DNA of 64,000 nt, from assembly GCF_004366795.1 (NCBI RefSeq), contig NZ_SORF01000011.1:25675-89674 (forward strand), written 5' to 3'. Below the pieces are notes generated by a model, which was given only the letters and a program-made list of their open reading frames with translations, had not been told where the DNA came from and ran no database searches. Positions within the stretch are counted from its first letter, which is position 1. The number at the start of each line of letters is the position of its first letter. Of this stretch, positions 16,713 through 25,777 are shown in pieces. A program made the translations under genes and the position numbers. Source of the stretch: Alicyclobacillus sacchari (lineage in GTDB: Bacteria; Bacillota; Bacilli; Alicyclobacillales; Alicyclobacillaceae).

Positions 16713-17543
16713 ATGGCCAAAGTTCGATTGGACGTGTTTTTACATGAACGGGGTGACTTTCCAAGCCGGGAGGCGGCGCGGCGGGCCGTGATGGCTGGCC
16801 TGGTCGATGTCGATGGGGTGCGCGTTGAGAAACCTGGGACACAAATCAACCCGGAACGGCAGGTTACGGTAAAGCGTCCGCCGCATCAATTTGTGTCACG
16901 TGGCGGTCTGAAGTTGGAACGGGCGTTAACGATGTTCGGCGTCCCCGTGGCGGATCGCGTGGCCATCGATGTCGGAGCATCGACGGGTGGCTTCACCGAT
17001 TGTCTGCTGCAGCACGGAGCGCGCTTGGTCTATGCGGTCGATGTGGGATATGGCCAGTTGGCGTGGTCGTTACGGCAGGACGAGCGGGTACGTGTGATGG
17101 AGCGGTTCAATTTCCGCCATGCCGATCCGAAATGGTTTGATCCGACTCCGGAACTGGCTGTCATGGACGTTTCATTCATCTCCACAAAATTGCTGTTTCC
17201 CAAGCTGGCGGAGGTGTGTCACCCCGCTTCGGATATTGTCAGTCTGATTAAGCCTCAGTTTGAAGCGGGACGAGGGAAAGTCGGGAAGGGCGGCATCGTT
17301 CGCGACAAACAGGTTCATCTGGACGTGTTGTTGGACATGCTGGATCATGTCACGACACTCGGCTGGTCCTGTTGGGGGCTTGATTACTCTCCGATTTCGG
17401 GCGGCGACGGCAATATTGAGTTTCTCGCTTGGTGGAGGATGTTTGGGAGCCCAGAACAAACGGCCGTATGGCGATCGCGCTGTTCCGACGTTGTCCAGTC
17501 TGCATGGCAAGCTGTGGGAGGCAACGGGAAGGAACCCGGTTGA
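16713..17543 (+). CDS. tlyA: TlyA-type rRNA 2'-O-methyltransferase / haemolysin-like
   Basis: 276 residues: N-terminal S4 RNA-binding domain (RLDVFLHERGDFPSREAARRAVMAGLV in parts), then an FtsJ-like methyltransferase with SAM site DVGASTGGFTD, and K-D-K-E type residues (AVMDVSF, LIKPQFEAGRGKVGKGG). Homologs 2'-O-methylate 16S and 23S rRNA. AAGGAAG precedes the ATG. In many relatives dxs sits just before tlyA; here only 19 bases separate it from oapA. Confidence 0.93.
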   Translation: MAKVRLDVFLHERGDFPSREAARRAVMAGLVDVDGVRVEKPGTQINPERQVTVKRPPHQFVSRGGLKLERALTMFGVPVADRVAIDVGASTGGFTDCLLQHGARLVYAVDVGYGQLAWSLRQDERVRVMERFNFRHADPKWFDPTPELAVMDVSFISTKLLFPKLAEVCHPASDIVSLIKPQFEAGRGKVGKGGIVRDKQVHLDVLLDMLDHVTTLGWSCWGLDYSPISGGDGNIEFLAWWRMFGSPEQTAVWRSRCSDVVQSAWQAVGGNGKEPG

Positions 17544-17581
17544 CCAGCCGTGTATTCGGGTGACGGTCGGGAGTTGGGTTA

Positions 17582-18082
17582 GTGCTGACGGGCTTGGTTT
17601 TGCTGGCGGCGTGTATTTGTGTTGGCCTCGTCATTCGCTCGTTGTGTCGCGAGTGGCTGTATCGGGATCGTGAGAATCGCGTCGATGGTTTGAAATCGGT
17701 TGCGCGCAAATGGCTTGAAGAGAACGGGTACGATATTCTGCGGATCGAAGGCAAGGCGGAATATGTGGGTCGCGTCGACGATTCGCAATGGAGCTATTCG
17801 ATGAGCGCCGACTTTATTGCGCGCAAAAATGGACGCGAGTATGCTGTTTTTGTAACGATCCATAAGGTACCGGAAACCGAAGTGAATGAACGGTATTTTC
17901 CGCTCGCCGTGATCCTCGGTGTGCACGGTGTGCTCTTTGTCGATGTCCTGAATGAGCGTATTCAACGTGCTGAATTTTTGATTGCCAAACCGCGGCGTCA
18001 ACAAATGCGACACTGGTTGCACAATTTGGCTTGGCTTGGTGGGGGTGCACTGGTCGTATTCGCTTGGCTTCACCGCATGTAG
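17582..18082 (+). CDS. Predicted membrane protein, unknown
   Basis: 166 residues: N-terminal membrane helix (about residues 3-20), a soluble alpha/beta domain (RKWLEENGYDILRIEGKAEYVGRVDD, with YAVFVTIHK), and a C-terminal membrane helix. The middle has a restriction-endonuclease-like feel but no clear catalytic motif, so I assign no function. GTG start after GGGAG. It occupies the place where argR lies in B. subtilis, between tlyA and recN. Confidence 0.75.
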   Translation: MLTGLVLLAACICVGLVIRSLCREWLYRDRENRVDGLKSVARKWLEENGYDILRIEGKAEYVGRVDDSQWSYSMSADFIARKNGREYAVFVTIHKVPETEVNERYFPLAVILGVHGVLFVDVLNERIQRAEFLIAKPRRQQMRHWLHNLAWLGGGALVVFAWLHRM

Positions 18083-18098
18083 GGATGGGGGAGGACAT

Positions 18099-18950
18099 TT
18101 GCGCCAGATTGCTCTCTTGTACAATCCGCAAAAAGCAGAGGCTTGTTCGGTCCGCAACGATGTTACAGAGCAATTGGAACGAGCAGGCATCGGCGTGATC
18201 GACGTCTCGGTCAATCACGATACCGACATTATGGCGAGCCATGCGCAGGTTAAAACGGCGGAGCTGGCCATTGTTCTTGGCGGCGATGGGACATTGCTCG
18301 GGGTTGCTCGTCAACTTGCTCCGCACCGCATTCCTCTTCTTGGCATAAATGTAGGTCACCTCGGGTTTCTAACAGAATCTGAACCTTCACAGCTAGAACC
18401 TGCCATCCGTCGGATCGTTGCCGGGGACTACCATTTAGAGGAGCGTTTGATGCTTGAAGCCCTTGTGTATCGCGATTTGAAAGAGGTAGCGAAATTTACA
18501 GCATTGAATGATGCGGGTATCGGCAAAGGATCGTTTGCTCGCATGGTAACTCTCGACGTTCACGTCGATGATGTTTACGTCGATACCTATACAGGGGATG
18601 GTGTCATCATTTCGACGCCCACCGGGTCGACCGCCTATTCTCTGTCCTGTGGCGGGCCCATCGTCAGCCCGCACCTACAAGTGATGCTGATTACTCCGGT
18701 TTGTCCACACACGCTGTTTTCGCGTCCGTGTGTCATCGATGCGTCGTCTGTGGTGCGTCTTACGGTACATGCACGGCATCGCGATGTCGCGCTCGCGGTC
18801 GATGGGCAAGAGGGCGTATGGTTGCAAGAAGGCGATGAAGTGTTGATTCGTCAGGCACCGTACGATGCGACGCTGGTCAGGTGGCCGGATCGCGAGTTTT
18901 TTGATGTTCTTCGCAACAAGCTTCACAACGATCCGTCCTCTGGTGTGTGA
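18099..18950 (+). CDS. nadK: NAD kinase
   Basis: 283 residues. The GGDGT motif lies near residues 61-65 (VLGGDGTLLGVAR), GHLGFLTE follows, and TPTGSTAYSLSCGGPIVSP marks the C-terminal NAD-binding domain. Phosphorylates NAD to NADP. TTG 18099 is chosen because GGGGGAGG lies 6 bases upstream. Tightly packed with recN. Confidence 0.95.
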   Translation: MRQIALLYNPQKAEACSVRNDVTEQLERAGIGVIDVSVNHDTDIMASHAQVKTAELAIVLGGDGTLLGVARQLAPHRIPLLGINVGHLGFLTESEPSQLEPAIRRIVAGDYHLEERLMLEALVYRDLKEVAKFTALNDAGIGKGSFARMVTLDVHVDDVYVDTYTGDGVIISTPTGSTAYSLSCGGPIVSPHLQVMLITPVCPHTLFSRPCVIDASSVVRLTVHARHRDVALAVDGQEGVWLQEGDEVLIRQAPYDATLVRWPDREFFDVLRNKLHNDPSSGV

Positions 18951-18962
18951 GGAGGAAAGGTA

Positions 18963-20648
18963 TTGCTTATCGAGTTGTACGTTCGCAATTTTGTCCTCAT
19001 TGATGAATTACGGCTCGCATTTGGCAAGGGACTACATGTTTTCACAGGTGAAACGGGCGCTGGCAAATCTCTGCTGCTCGACGCGACAAGAGCTGTGCTC
19101 GGTGCGCGAGTGTCTTCACAGATCGTGCAGATTGGCGCGGATCACGCGCTCATCGAAGCTGTGTTTGCCGTCGCGGATAGCCCGGCATCTTTGCAACTGT
19201 TGGAGCAATGGGGGATCGATCGCGATGACGTACTTGTCGTCTCGCGCACGGTGTACGCGAACGGGCGGTCCCAGTGCCGTATCAACGGCCGCGCGGCAAC
19301 CGTGCAAATGTTGCGTCAGCTTGGCGAGACGTTGGTCGAGATGCAAGATCAGCATGAATCGGTCGCGTTGGTAACACCTATGTACCAACGGCGCTTATTG
19401 GATCTTTATGGCCGTCATCGAGAGTTGCTGGATGCGACGGCTTCTACATATATGCAGTGGCAATCGCTTGTACGTGAATTGGCGGCTACGCAAGTGAGCG
19501 AACGGGAGCGGGCACAACAGATTGATGTGTGTCGTTTTCAGATCGAGGAAATCGAACGAGTGAACATGGCTGTCGGTGAAGACGAAAGCCTTCGCGAAGA
19601 ACGGCAACGCCTGCTGGTTGCGCAAAAGCTTCGTGGGCATGTCGATGCCTTAGCCACCAGTCTTGACGATCCTCGGGTTGGCGCAATAGTCCAGTTGGCT
19701 ACGGCTGAGCACGAGGCCGCTGAGTTGGCTGAACGTGTGCAAGGGTTTGCTGAAATTCACGAGTTGATTGCGGCTGCCAAGATCCACGTCGAAGAGGCTG
19801 CGTTTGCGGTGAGTCGCTATGCTGGGCGCTTGGATGTCAATCCGGCCCGTTTGGCGCAAATTGAGGACAGGTTGGCCGAATTGCGGGGATTGATGCGTAA
19901 ATATGGTTCTACGGCAGCCGAGATCGACGACTACTTACAGCGAGCAAAGACGAAACTTGCTGAGTTGGAGTCATACGAACAACGTGTCGCTGACCTCGAG
20001 CAAGATGTCAACACCACGGAAGGACGGTATATCGAATTTGCGCGGCGACTGCATGATGCTCGAGTCGAAACAGCTAGGCGTCTGCAAGCGAAAATTACGG
20101 AAGCGTTACGCCGATTGCAGATGATGGATGCTGAGTGTGAAATCACCGTTCATTGGCAGGATGACATGAGGTCAGAGGAAGGCATGGACGACGTTCAATT
20201 CCTTTTCCGGGCAAATCGCGGTCAGCCGTTGCTTCCCCTGCAAAAAGTTGCATCGGGCGGAGAGCTTTCGCGCACTCTATTGGCTGTCAAGGTCGTTGTC
20301 GCTGATCTCGAACACGTCGAGACGCTTGTTTTTGACGAAATTGACGCTGGCGTCAGCGGTGAAGCTGCCCAGCGAGTCGCAGAACTTTTGCGAGAACTGG
20401 GTTCGGATAAGCAAGTCTTATGTGTGACGCACTCCCCACAAGTAGCTGCGGCGGGGCATGTGCATTTTGAAATCCTCAAAGAGGTTGCGGGAGATACGAC
20501 TTCAACACGGGTCCGGAATCTCAATGATCGAGATCGGGCTATGGAGATTGGTCGGCTGCTTGGGGCCGGGGTCTCGGACGACACAGCTTTGCGCCATGCA
20601 TGCGCACTGCTGGAAAGCTTCCGAAGAGGGACCACGATTGCGAATTAG
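18963..20648 (+). CDS. recN: DNA repair protein RecN
   Basis: 561 residues, full length. Walker A FTGETGAGKSLLLDA near residues 27-41, central coiled coils, and C-terminal ASGGELSRTLLAVK signature with Walker B TLVFDEIDAGVSG. An SMC-like protein acting early at double-strand breaks. TTG start behind GAGGAGGAAAGG. Confidence 0.97.
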   Translation: MLIELYVRNFVLIDELRLAFGKGLHVFTGETGAGKSLLLDATRAVLGARVSSQIVQIGADHALIEAVFAVADSPASLQLLEQWGIDRDDVLVVSRTVYANGRSQCRINGRAATVQMLRQLGETLVEMQDQHESVALVTPMYQRRLLDLYGRHRELLDATASTYMQWQSLVRELAATQVSERERAQQIDVCRFQIEEIERVNMAVGEDESLREERQRLLVAQKLRGHVDALATSLDDPRVGAIVQLATAEHEAAELAERVQGFAEIHELIAAAKIHVEEAAFAVSRYAGRLDVNPARLAQIEDRLAELRGLMRKYGSTAAEIDDYLQRAKTKLAELESYEQRVADLEQDVNTTEGRYIEFARRLHDARVETARRLQAKITEALRRLQMMDAECEITVHWQDDMRSEEGMDDVQFLFRANRGQPLLPLQKVASGGELSRTLLAVKVVVADLEHVETLVFDEIDAGVSGEAAQRVAELLRELGSDKQVLCVTHSPQVAAAGHVHFEILKEVAGDTTSTRVRNLNDRDRAMEIGRLLGAGVSDDTALRHACALLESFRRGTTIAN

Positions 20649-20662
20649 GTGGGAGCTTTTTT
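20614..20662 (+). terminator. Possible terminator overlapping the recN 3' end
   Basis: AAAGCTTCC pairs imperfectly with GGGAGCTTT across a loop that holds CCAC/GTGG, followed by TTTTTT. The stem includes the recN stop codon. Confidence 0.35.
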
Positions 20663-20740
20663 ACGTTATAGATCAGCCCGCCGCGGGCACCTTAGGATTA
20701 CGCTGCACGAGGTGTCATGTCCAAGGGGAGGGAACGAACC

Positions 20741-22018
20741 ATGGCGGGTTGGTTACGTGCGCTGAAGTTTGCCAGTTTGATTGCGGTTACACTTGCTTGC
20801 TTTGCGCCACCGGTTCGGCACCTAGAAACCTTGCCGACCAATATCGATATGACGACTGACGATGAGGTCGCGGTTCCTCGCACAGGTGGTTTTCGTATCA
20901 TTAATTCCCCACAGCAAATGCATTCTGATTTCTCTCATCCGGCATTTGTCGATCTCTCATCGCAGCAGCCTGGTGACGTCGAGATTCAGAACCGCGTGTT
21001 CGGACTTATTCCTTGGCACACACATGTTCATGTTCAGCAAGCGGAGCGGGTGATGGTCGGCGGCCAGGCGGTAGGGATTCGCCTGTCATCCACGGGACCC
21101 ATTGTGGTCGGTTTTCACCGAACATCCGATGGCTCGTCGCCGGCAGCCAACGCACACGTGGAAATTGGCGACATGATCCTTTCGGTCGATAAGCATCCCG
21201 TGCGTTCGGCGATCGAACTGCAGCAAGTGATACGCGATAAGCGGGGTTCTATCCTTCTGACAATTCAGCGAGGCGAACACAAAAAGGACGTCGTCGTGCA
21301 TTGTCCAGCTACTGCCGCCGGATCGCAGTTGGGCGTATATGTTCGGGACAAGACGGTCGGCGTTGGCACCTTAACCTTTTATAATCCCGAAACAGGAGCT
21401 TTTGCAGCGCTAGGACACATGATTAGCGACGTCGACACCGGGCGGCCTATTATTGGTGAGGGCTTGATGTATCCTGCTGTCATCACTGGGGTACAAGCGG
21501 GAAAAATCGGCGAACCAGGCGAAAAGAAAGGAATGTTTGTTCATTCGAGTCGTGAACTAGGCCACATCGCTGAAAATACTCCGTATGGAATATTTGGAAA
21601 GTTAGACGTCTCCGCTTGTCATGCCACTGGAGGCTTGCGCGAAGCCATACCTGTTGCACTGCCGACACAGGTTCATCCGGGACCGGCTGTCATTTACACC
21701 GTTCTGCACGGGCAAAAGGTAGAGCCATTTCAGGTGCGAATTGAAAATACATCACGGCAGCGAACGCCTTCGACAAAAAGCTTGATTCTGCGAGTGACAG
21801 ATCCTCGCTTGTTGTCGGCCGCTGGCGGTATTGTTCAGGGTATGAGCGGCAGCCCAATCGTACAGGATGGCAAGCTTGTCGGAGCGGTAACGCATGTGTT
21901 TGTTTCAGACCCTACGCGCGGATACGGAGTCTATGCGTATTGGATGCTTCATCACAACGCCCGTGATGGCGAGTCCGCTTCTGCGGCGTTTGCGAATGGC
22001 CCGGCGAAGGCTGTATAA
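20741..22018 (+). CDS. spoIVB: SpoIVB serine peptidase (S55)
   Basis: 425 residues: N-terminal membrane anchor, PDZ-like domain (GDMILSVDKHPVRSAIELQQVI), then the S55 protease with histidine in FAALGHMISDVDTG (about 226) and serine in GMSGSPIVQDGKLVGAVTHV (Ser371). Made in the forespore, it cleaves SpoIVFA to release pro-sigma-K processing. ATG 20741 fits GGGGAGGG 9 bases upstream; ATG 20717 does not. Confidence 0.96.
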   Translation: MAGWLRALKFASLIAVTLACFAPPVRHLETLPTNIDMTTDDEVAVPRTGGFRIINSPQQMHSDFSHPAFVDLSSQQPGDVEIQNRVFGLIPWHTHVHVQQAERVMVGGQAVGIRLSSTGPIVVGFHRTSDGSSPAANAHVEIGDMILSVDKHPVRSAIELQQVIRDKRGSILLTIQRGEHKKDVVVHCPATAAGSQLGVYVRDKTVGVGTLTFYNPETGAFAALGHMISDVDTGRPIIGEGLMYPAVITGVQAGKIGEPGEKKGMFVHSSRELGHIAENTPYGIFGKLDVSACHATGGLREAIPVALPTQVHPGPAVIYTVLHGQKVEPFQVRIENTSRQRTPSTKSLILRVTDPRLLSAAGGIVQGMSGSPIVQDGKLVGAVTHVFVSDPTRGYGVYAYWMLHHNARDGESASAAFANGPAKAV

Positions 22019-22043
22019 ACGTCGACGGTCCATTTACATCAAT

Positions 22044-22101
22044 GACTCCATAAGACATAGGACTCCATAAGACAAGGGCCACCTCGTTGGAGATGGTCCT
22101 T
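22044..22101 (+). repeat. Tandem 14-bp repeat and hairpin between spoIVB and spo0A
   Basis: GACTCCATAAGACA occurs at 22044-22057 and again at 22061-22074 (period 17). It runs into a hairpin, AAGGGCCA-C-CTC / GAG-A-TGGTCCTT (22074-22101), that has no T tract. The hairpin may be a weak spoIVB terminator. Confidence 0.6.
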
Positions 22102-22117
22102 GTCGAACGTTGTCGAA
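22101..22117 (+). promoter_or_regulatory. Two 0A boxes upstream of spo0A
   Basis: TGTCGAA at 22101-22107 and again at 22111-22117, both exact matches to the Spo0A-binding core and 10 bases apart, about one helical turn. This suggests Spo0A controls its own gene. Confidence 0.7.
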
Positions 22118-22155
22118 AAGCCATACATCAACACGAAAAGTATTACATAGATTTG

Positions 22156-22184
22156 GCAGGAGTGTACGCTTTGCCGTCGAATCC
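22156..22184 (+). promoter_or_regulatory. Sigma-H promoter of spo0A
   Basis: GCAGGAGTG at 22156-22164, 11-base spacer, GTCGAATCC at 22176-22184, close to the sigma-H pattern (RnAGGAwWW, 11-12 bases, RnnGAAT). B. subtilis spo0A also has a sigma-H promoter. Confidence 0.65.
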
Positions 22185-22219
22185 TTAGAATGACAGATAA
22201 GCAGGGAGGGTGTTCATTC

Positions 22220-23029
22220 GTGTCTTCTCGGATGAAGGTGTTGATTGCGGACGATAATCATGAGTTCGCCGAACTTTTGGGCGAATTCATTTCGGCCCAG
22301 CCGGATATGCAGGTTTGTGGAATTGCGTATAACGGAAGTGACGTCTTAAATCTCATTCGCGATGCAGAACCAGATGTATTGGTGTTAGACATTATTATGC
22401 CAGTTCTTGACGGAATCGGAGCGTTAGAACGTCTCTCTGAAGTGACGAGACGTCCTCCGAAGGTGATCATGCTAACTGCATTTGGCCAAGAGACCGTTAC
22501 CCGACGCGCTGTTGAGTTGGGCGTGTCATACTTCATTCTCAAGCCCTTCGACATGCCTCTTTTGGCTGAACGAATCCGCCAGGTGATGAACGGCAATGCC
22601 GCGCCTGTCGCCGCTACCCAGCAAGTCGCGGCCTATAATCACACCAGTACATATGCGCCAGCGCCGCCATCCCGCCGTTCCGTCGATGCACAGATCACCC
22701 AAATTATTCATGAAATTGGCGTGCCGGCACATATCAAAGGCTACCATTACTTGCGGGAAGCGATAGGGATTGTGTACGAAGACGTCGAGATTCTGGGATC
22801 CATCACAAAGATTTTGTATCCCAAAATTGCCGACCGATACAAGACCACACCATCCCGTGTGGAACGAGCCATTCGCCATTCCATTGAAGTTGCTTGGGGG
22901 CGTGGCAATATCGACGCCATTCGGAAAGTGTTCGGATATACCGTCAGTGCTTCCAAGACGAAACCGACAAATTCGGAGTTCATCGCCATGATCGCCGATA
23001 AATTGCGGATGGAACATCGAGTCGGATAA
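22220..23029 (+). CDS. spo0A: Stage 0 sporulation master regulator Spo0A
   Basis: 269 residues. Receiver domain (about 1-125) with the acidic pair in IADDN, phospho-acceptor Asp57 in [10 protein letters not shown], and conserved K in FILKPFD; a Gln/Ala/Pro linker; then the DNA-binding domain with [16 protein letters not shown] and [17 protein letters not shown]. Switches the cell into sporulation when phosphorylated. GTG 22220 is preferred since GGAGGG lies 9 bases upstream; the earlier ATG has no site. Confidence 0.97.
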   Translation: MSSRMKVLIADDNHEFAELLGEFISAQPDMQVCGIAYNGSDVLNLIRDAEPDVLVLDIIMPVLDGIGALERLSEVTRRPPKVIMLTAFGQETVTRRAVELGVSYFILKPFDMPLLAERIRQVMNGNAAPVAATQQVAAYNHTSTYAPAPPSRRSVDAQITQIIHEIGVPAHIKGYHYLREAIGIVYEDVEILGSITKILYPKIADRYKTTPSRVERAIRHSIEVAWGRGNIDAIRKVFGYTVSASKTKPTNSEFIAMIADKLRMEHRVG

Positions 23030-23062
23030 CCAAACGCGAGGGATGTGTGAGCCGACGCAAGT

Positions 23063-23434
23063 TTACGGACTGTTGCTCAACGAGGGCATGTGATACTTGC
23101 GTTGGCGCCATCCTGCGAACACTGACACACCGCAATGGATGGCTGCGACACCGCACCACAGCCAGACGGTGACGTCGCCATAAGCTGCCGCCACAGCACT
23201 ACACCACAGCATATTCAGTCCATGAACAACAGCAGCAACCCATAACCTCCAAATCGCAAGGAAACTTGCCATGCAAAAAATGAGACCGGCGATGGTCTCG
23301 GCAGCACCTGCCGCTGCAAGTTGGTCAATGCCGTTTATGGTTCCCGCGCGAGCGACGACGAGTGCTGAACCAGTGCTATACACAGCCATGGCAAATGAAG
23401 TTGCAAAGACGGTCCATTTCACTGCACGAACCAC
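23063..23434 (-). CDS. Small integral membrane protein, unknown
   Basis: 123 residues with four predicted membrane helices and a basic C-terminal tail (AGWRQRKYHMP). GTG start preceded by GGGGATG. Converges with spo0A. I do not recognise a family; the even hydrophobic pattern and ribosome site support it as a gene. Confidence 0.6.
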   Translation of the reverse strand: MVRAVKWTVFATSFAMAVYSTGSALVVARAGTINGIDQLAAAGAAETIAGLIFCMASFLAIWRLWVAAVVHGLNMLWCSAVAAAYGDVTVWLWCGVAAIHCGVSVFAGWRQRKYHMPSLSNSP

Positions 23435-23508
23435 GATTCATCCCCTGCCTGTCCAAGGATATAGAACGAGACTATGCCTTGTGTCGTTGAAACATGCCTG
23501 TAACGCCT

Positions 23509-23542
23509 TTGGGGCCCGTCCAATACCTTGTTATAATTGGAC
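23509..23542 (+). promoter_or_regulatory. hemQ promoter with overlapping palindromic operator
   Basis: TTGGGG at 23509-23514, 17-base spacer, perfect TATAAT at 23532-23537. A perfect inverted repeat, GTCCAAT (23518-23524) with ATTGGAC (23536-23542), overlaps the -10, as a repressor site would. Confidence 0.6.
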
Positions 23543-23564
23543 ACAGTAAAGGAGGAAGGTCGTT

Positions 23565-24380
23565 ATGAGTGCCCCGAAAACATTAGATGGATGGTATGTT
23601 TATCACGACTTTCGAAAAGTTCGTTATGATCTTTGGAAGGGGATGTCTCAGCCTGCGGCCAATGCGTTGCTGCGTGCCTATGCCGGGTTTGCTGAAAGCC
23701 AATACGAGATTCAGCAAGATCGGAAAGGCAGCTTTGGGCAATTTGTGATCGCTGGTAACAAGGCGGACATCCTGTTTCTCTATATGCGACCTTCGTTGGA
23801 AGAATTGAACGAGGTAAAAGCGGCGTTTGCTGCCACTCCGATGGCAGACTTTACGGAGTCCACGTATTCCTATATCTCTGTCGTCGAATTGGGTGGTTAC
23901 TTGGCGAAGCCCGGCGTCGATATTGAGCAGGATGAAGCCATTCAAGCCCGCCTCAAACCAGCCATGCCGTCACACCGCCACATCTGTTTCTACCCAATGA
24001 ACAAACGGCGGATTCATCCAGATAACTGGTATATGCTCGACGAGGAAGAACGCCGCAAATTCTTGCTGGCGCATGGCGCCATTGGGCGGCGTTACGCGGG
24101 GATCGTCAAACAAATTATCTGTGGGTCCATCGGCCTTGACGACTGGGAATGGGGTGTGACGCTGTTCGCCGACGATCCGCTCCAGTTTAAGAAATTGGTT
24201 CACGAGATGCGCTTTGATGAGTCCAGCGCGCGATTCGCGGAATTTGGTCCGTTTTACGTGGGACATCAGGTCGATACGGATGAACTGTGGCGGTGGCTCA
24301 TGCGATCACGCGCGTCATTTACGCACGAGAGGGGAGCGGGGATACATGACAGAGATCGAACAATGGGTCAAGGCAATTGA
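23565..24380 (+). CDS. hemQ: Coproheme decarboxylase HemQ
   Basis: 271 residues, chlorite-dismutase fold. The catalytic tyrosine is in FYPMNKRR (about Tyr143) and the proximal haem histidine in LLAHGAIGRRYAG. It performs the last step of the coproporphyrin-dependent haem pathway of Gram-positive bacteria, turning coproheme into haem b. GGAGG precedes the ATG. Its 3' end overlaps the next gene by 35 bases, and the last ~15 residues look unconserved. Confidence 0.94.
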   Translation: MSAPKTLDGWYVYHDFRKVRYDLWKGMSQPAANALLRAYAGFAESQYEIQQDRKGSFGQFVIAGNKADILFLYMRPSLEELNEVKAAFAATPMADFTESTYSYISVVELGGYLAKPGVDIEQDEAIQARLKPAMPSHRHICFYPMNKRRIHPDNWYMLDEEERRKFLLAHGAIGRRYAGIVKQIICGSIGLDDWEWGVTLFADDPLQFKKLVHEMRFDESSARFAEFGPFYVGHQVDTDELWRWLMRSRASFTHERGAGIHDRDRTMGQGN

Positions 24381-25509
24381 GTCCGATTTGGTGCGTTGGC
24401 GGCGGCATCTTCATGCCAATCCTGAACTCTCTTTTGAAGAGGTACAGACTTCCCAATTTGTGTTTGACACGCTCTCTCAATTGCCTGGGCTTGAAATCTC
24501 CCGTCCCACTGAGACGAGCGTTGTGGCCCGTCTGCGCACCGGAAGGCCGGGGAAAGTACTCGCGTTGCGAGCCGACATGGATGCGCTTCCGATAACCGAG
24601 GAAACGGGCCTCTCATTCGCGTCGAAACACCCAGGCATCATGCATGCCTGCGGCCATGACGGCCACACCGCCATGTTGCTCGGGGCGGCCAAAATTCTAC
24701 ACGAACAGCGGGCGCTGCTGACGGGCGAAGTTCGTTTTGTCTTTCAACACGCCGAAGAGCTGAATCCTGGTGGAGCGCAGGAACTTGTCGATCAAGGTGT
24801 TTTGGAGGGCGTGGACGCGGTTATCGGGCAACATTTGTGGCAAGAGCTCGAAAGCTGCCGCGTCGGAGTGCGCGAAGGCGCTTTGATGGCGTCACCAGAT
24901 ACGTTCCACATCACCATTGTCGGGCGTGGTGGCCATGCGGCTCAACCGCATCTGAATGTCGATCCCATCGCGATTGCTGCGCAAGTTGTCGTCAATCTGC
25001 AGCACATTGCAAGCCGTATGGTCGATCCGCTCGAACCCTTCGTCTTGAGCGTGACCAAGTTCGTTGGAGGCACGGCTGACAATGTGATCCCAAATTCTGT
25101 GGAATTGTGCGGAACGGTGCGTACCTTTCAAGAGGAACGGCGTGATCTCGCCGCGCGTTGGATGGAAGATATCATCCGCGGCATCACATCGGCGCATGGC
25201 GCCACATACACGTTTCACTACGACAAAGGCTACCGCCCGGTGCATAATGACCCACAACTTACTCGCTTTGTCCGCGATGTACTGCAAAGCGAATTGGGCG
25301 AGTTGGTTACCGAAGCCGTGCCGACCATGGGCGGGGAGGACTTCTCAGCTTACCAAACGGTGGCGCCTGGGACATTCTTTTTCACCGGGATTCGTCCCCT
25401 TGCCAGCGACGCATTTCCTCACCACCACCCGCGTTTTGATATCGACGAGCAAGCCCTTGCCGTCGGTTGCCGAGCGTTTGTCGCCATTGCATTGGAGTTT
25501 CTCAAATAA
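24346..25509 (+). CDS. M20D family amidohydrolase / carboxypeptidase
   Basis: 387 residues. Metal-site motifs MHACGHDGHTAMLLG, HAEELNPGGA and the late GGEDFSAY identify an M20D enzyme (IAA-amino acid hydrolase, N-acetyl-diaminopimelate or hippurate hydrolase-like). Substrate cannot be told from sequence. ATG 24346 has GAGGGGAGCGGGG upstream and overlaps hemQ. Confidence 0.9.
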   Translation: MTEIEQWVKAIESDLVRWRRHLHANPELSFEEVQTSQFVFDTLSQLPGLEISRPTETSVVARLRTGRPGKVLALRADMDALPITEETGLSFASKHPGIMHACGHDGHTAMLLGAAKILHEQRALLTGEVRFVFQHAEELNPGGAQELVDQGVLEGVDAVIGQHLWQELESCRVGVREGALMASPDTFHITIVGRGGHAAQPHLNVDPIAIAAQVVVNLQHIASRMVDPLEPFVLSVTKFVGGTADNVIPNSVELCGTVRTFQEERRDLAARWMEDIIRGITSAHGATYTFHYDKGYRPVHNDPQLTRFVRDVLQSELGELVTEAVPTMGGEDFSAYQTVAPGTFFFTGIRPLASDAFPHHHPRFDIDEQALAVGCRAFVAIALEFLK

Positions 25510-25603
25510 GACAAAGGGTAAGAATATGCAGGCCGTCCAGGTTGGGCCCACGAGGGATGAATTTGACAGGGGCAGCTGTCACTTGCGAGCCAATCAGGGC
25601 CCT

Positions 25604-25612
25604 CATACACTA
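25604..25612 (+). promoter_or_regulatory. Possible sporulation-sigma -10 element (sigma-K or sigma-E)
   Basis: CATACACTA fits CATAnnnTA of sigma-K and, in its first eight bases, CATACAnT of sigma-E. No matching -35 at proper spacing is seen. It lies 29 bases before the YjcZ-like gene. Confidence 0.3.
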
Positions 25613-25640
25613 CACCAGAACTGAGCGAGGGGGTGTAGTG

Positions 25641-25763
25641 ATGTACGGAGTGTTTGGCGGTTACACCCGCTGGGCGGTTGTGTTCCTCATCATCTTCGTC
25701 CTGTTCATTTTGCTGGTTCCTTATGCCACCACCACAACCTGCACCACAACCCCGGTGTATTGA
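25641..25763 (+). CDS. YjcZ-like small sporulation membrane protein
   Basis: 40 residues: MYGVFGGYTRWAVVF, then a single hydrophobic helix (FLIIFVLFILLV) and a Thr-rich tail. Size and the G/Y-rich start followed by an I/V/L/F helix resemble the YjcZ family of small spore proteins. GAGGGGG lies 8 bases before the ATG. Its helix core nearly matches that of the peptide at 742-840. Confidence 0.7.
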   Translation: MYGVFGGYTRWAVVFLIIFVLFILLVPYATTTTCTTTPVY

Positions 25764-25777
25764 TGCATGGTGGCTCA

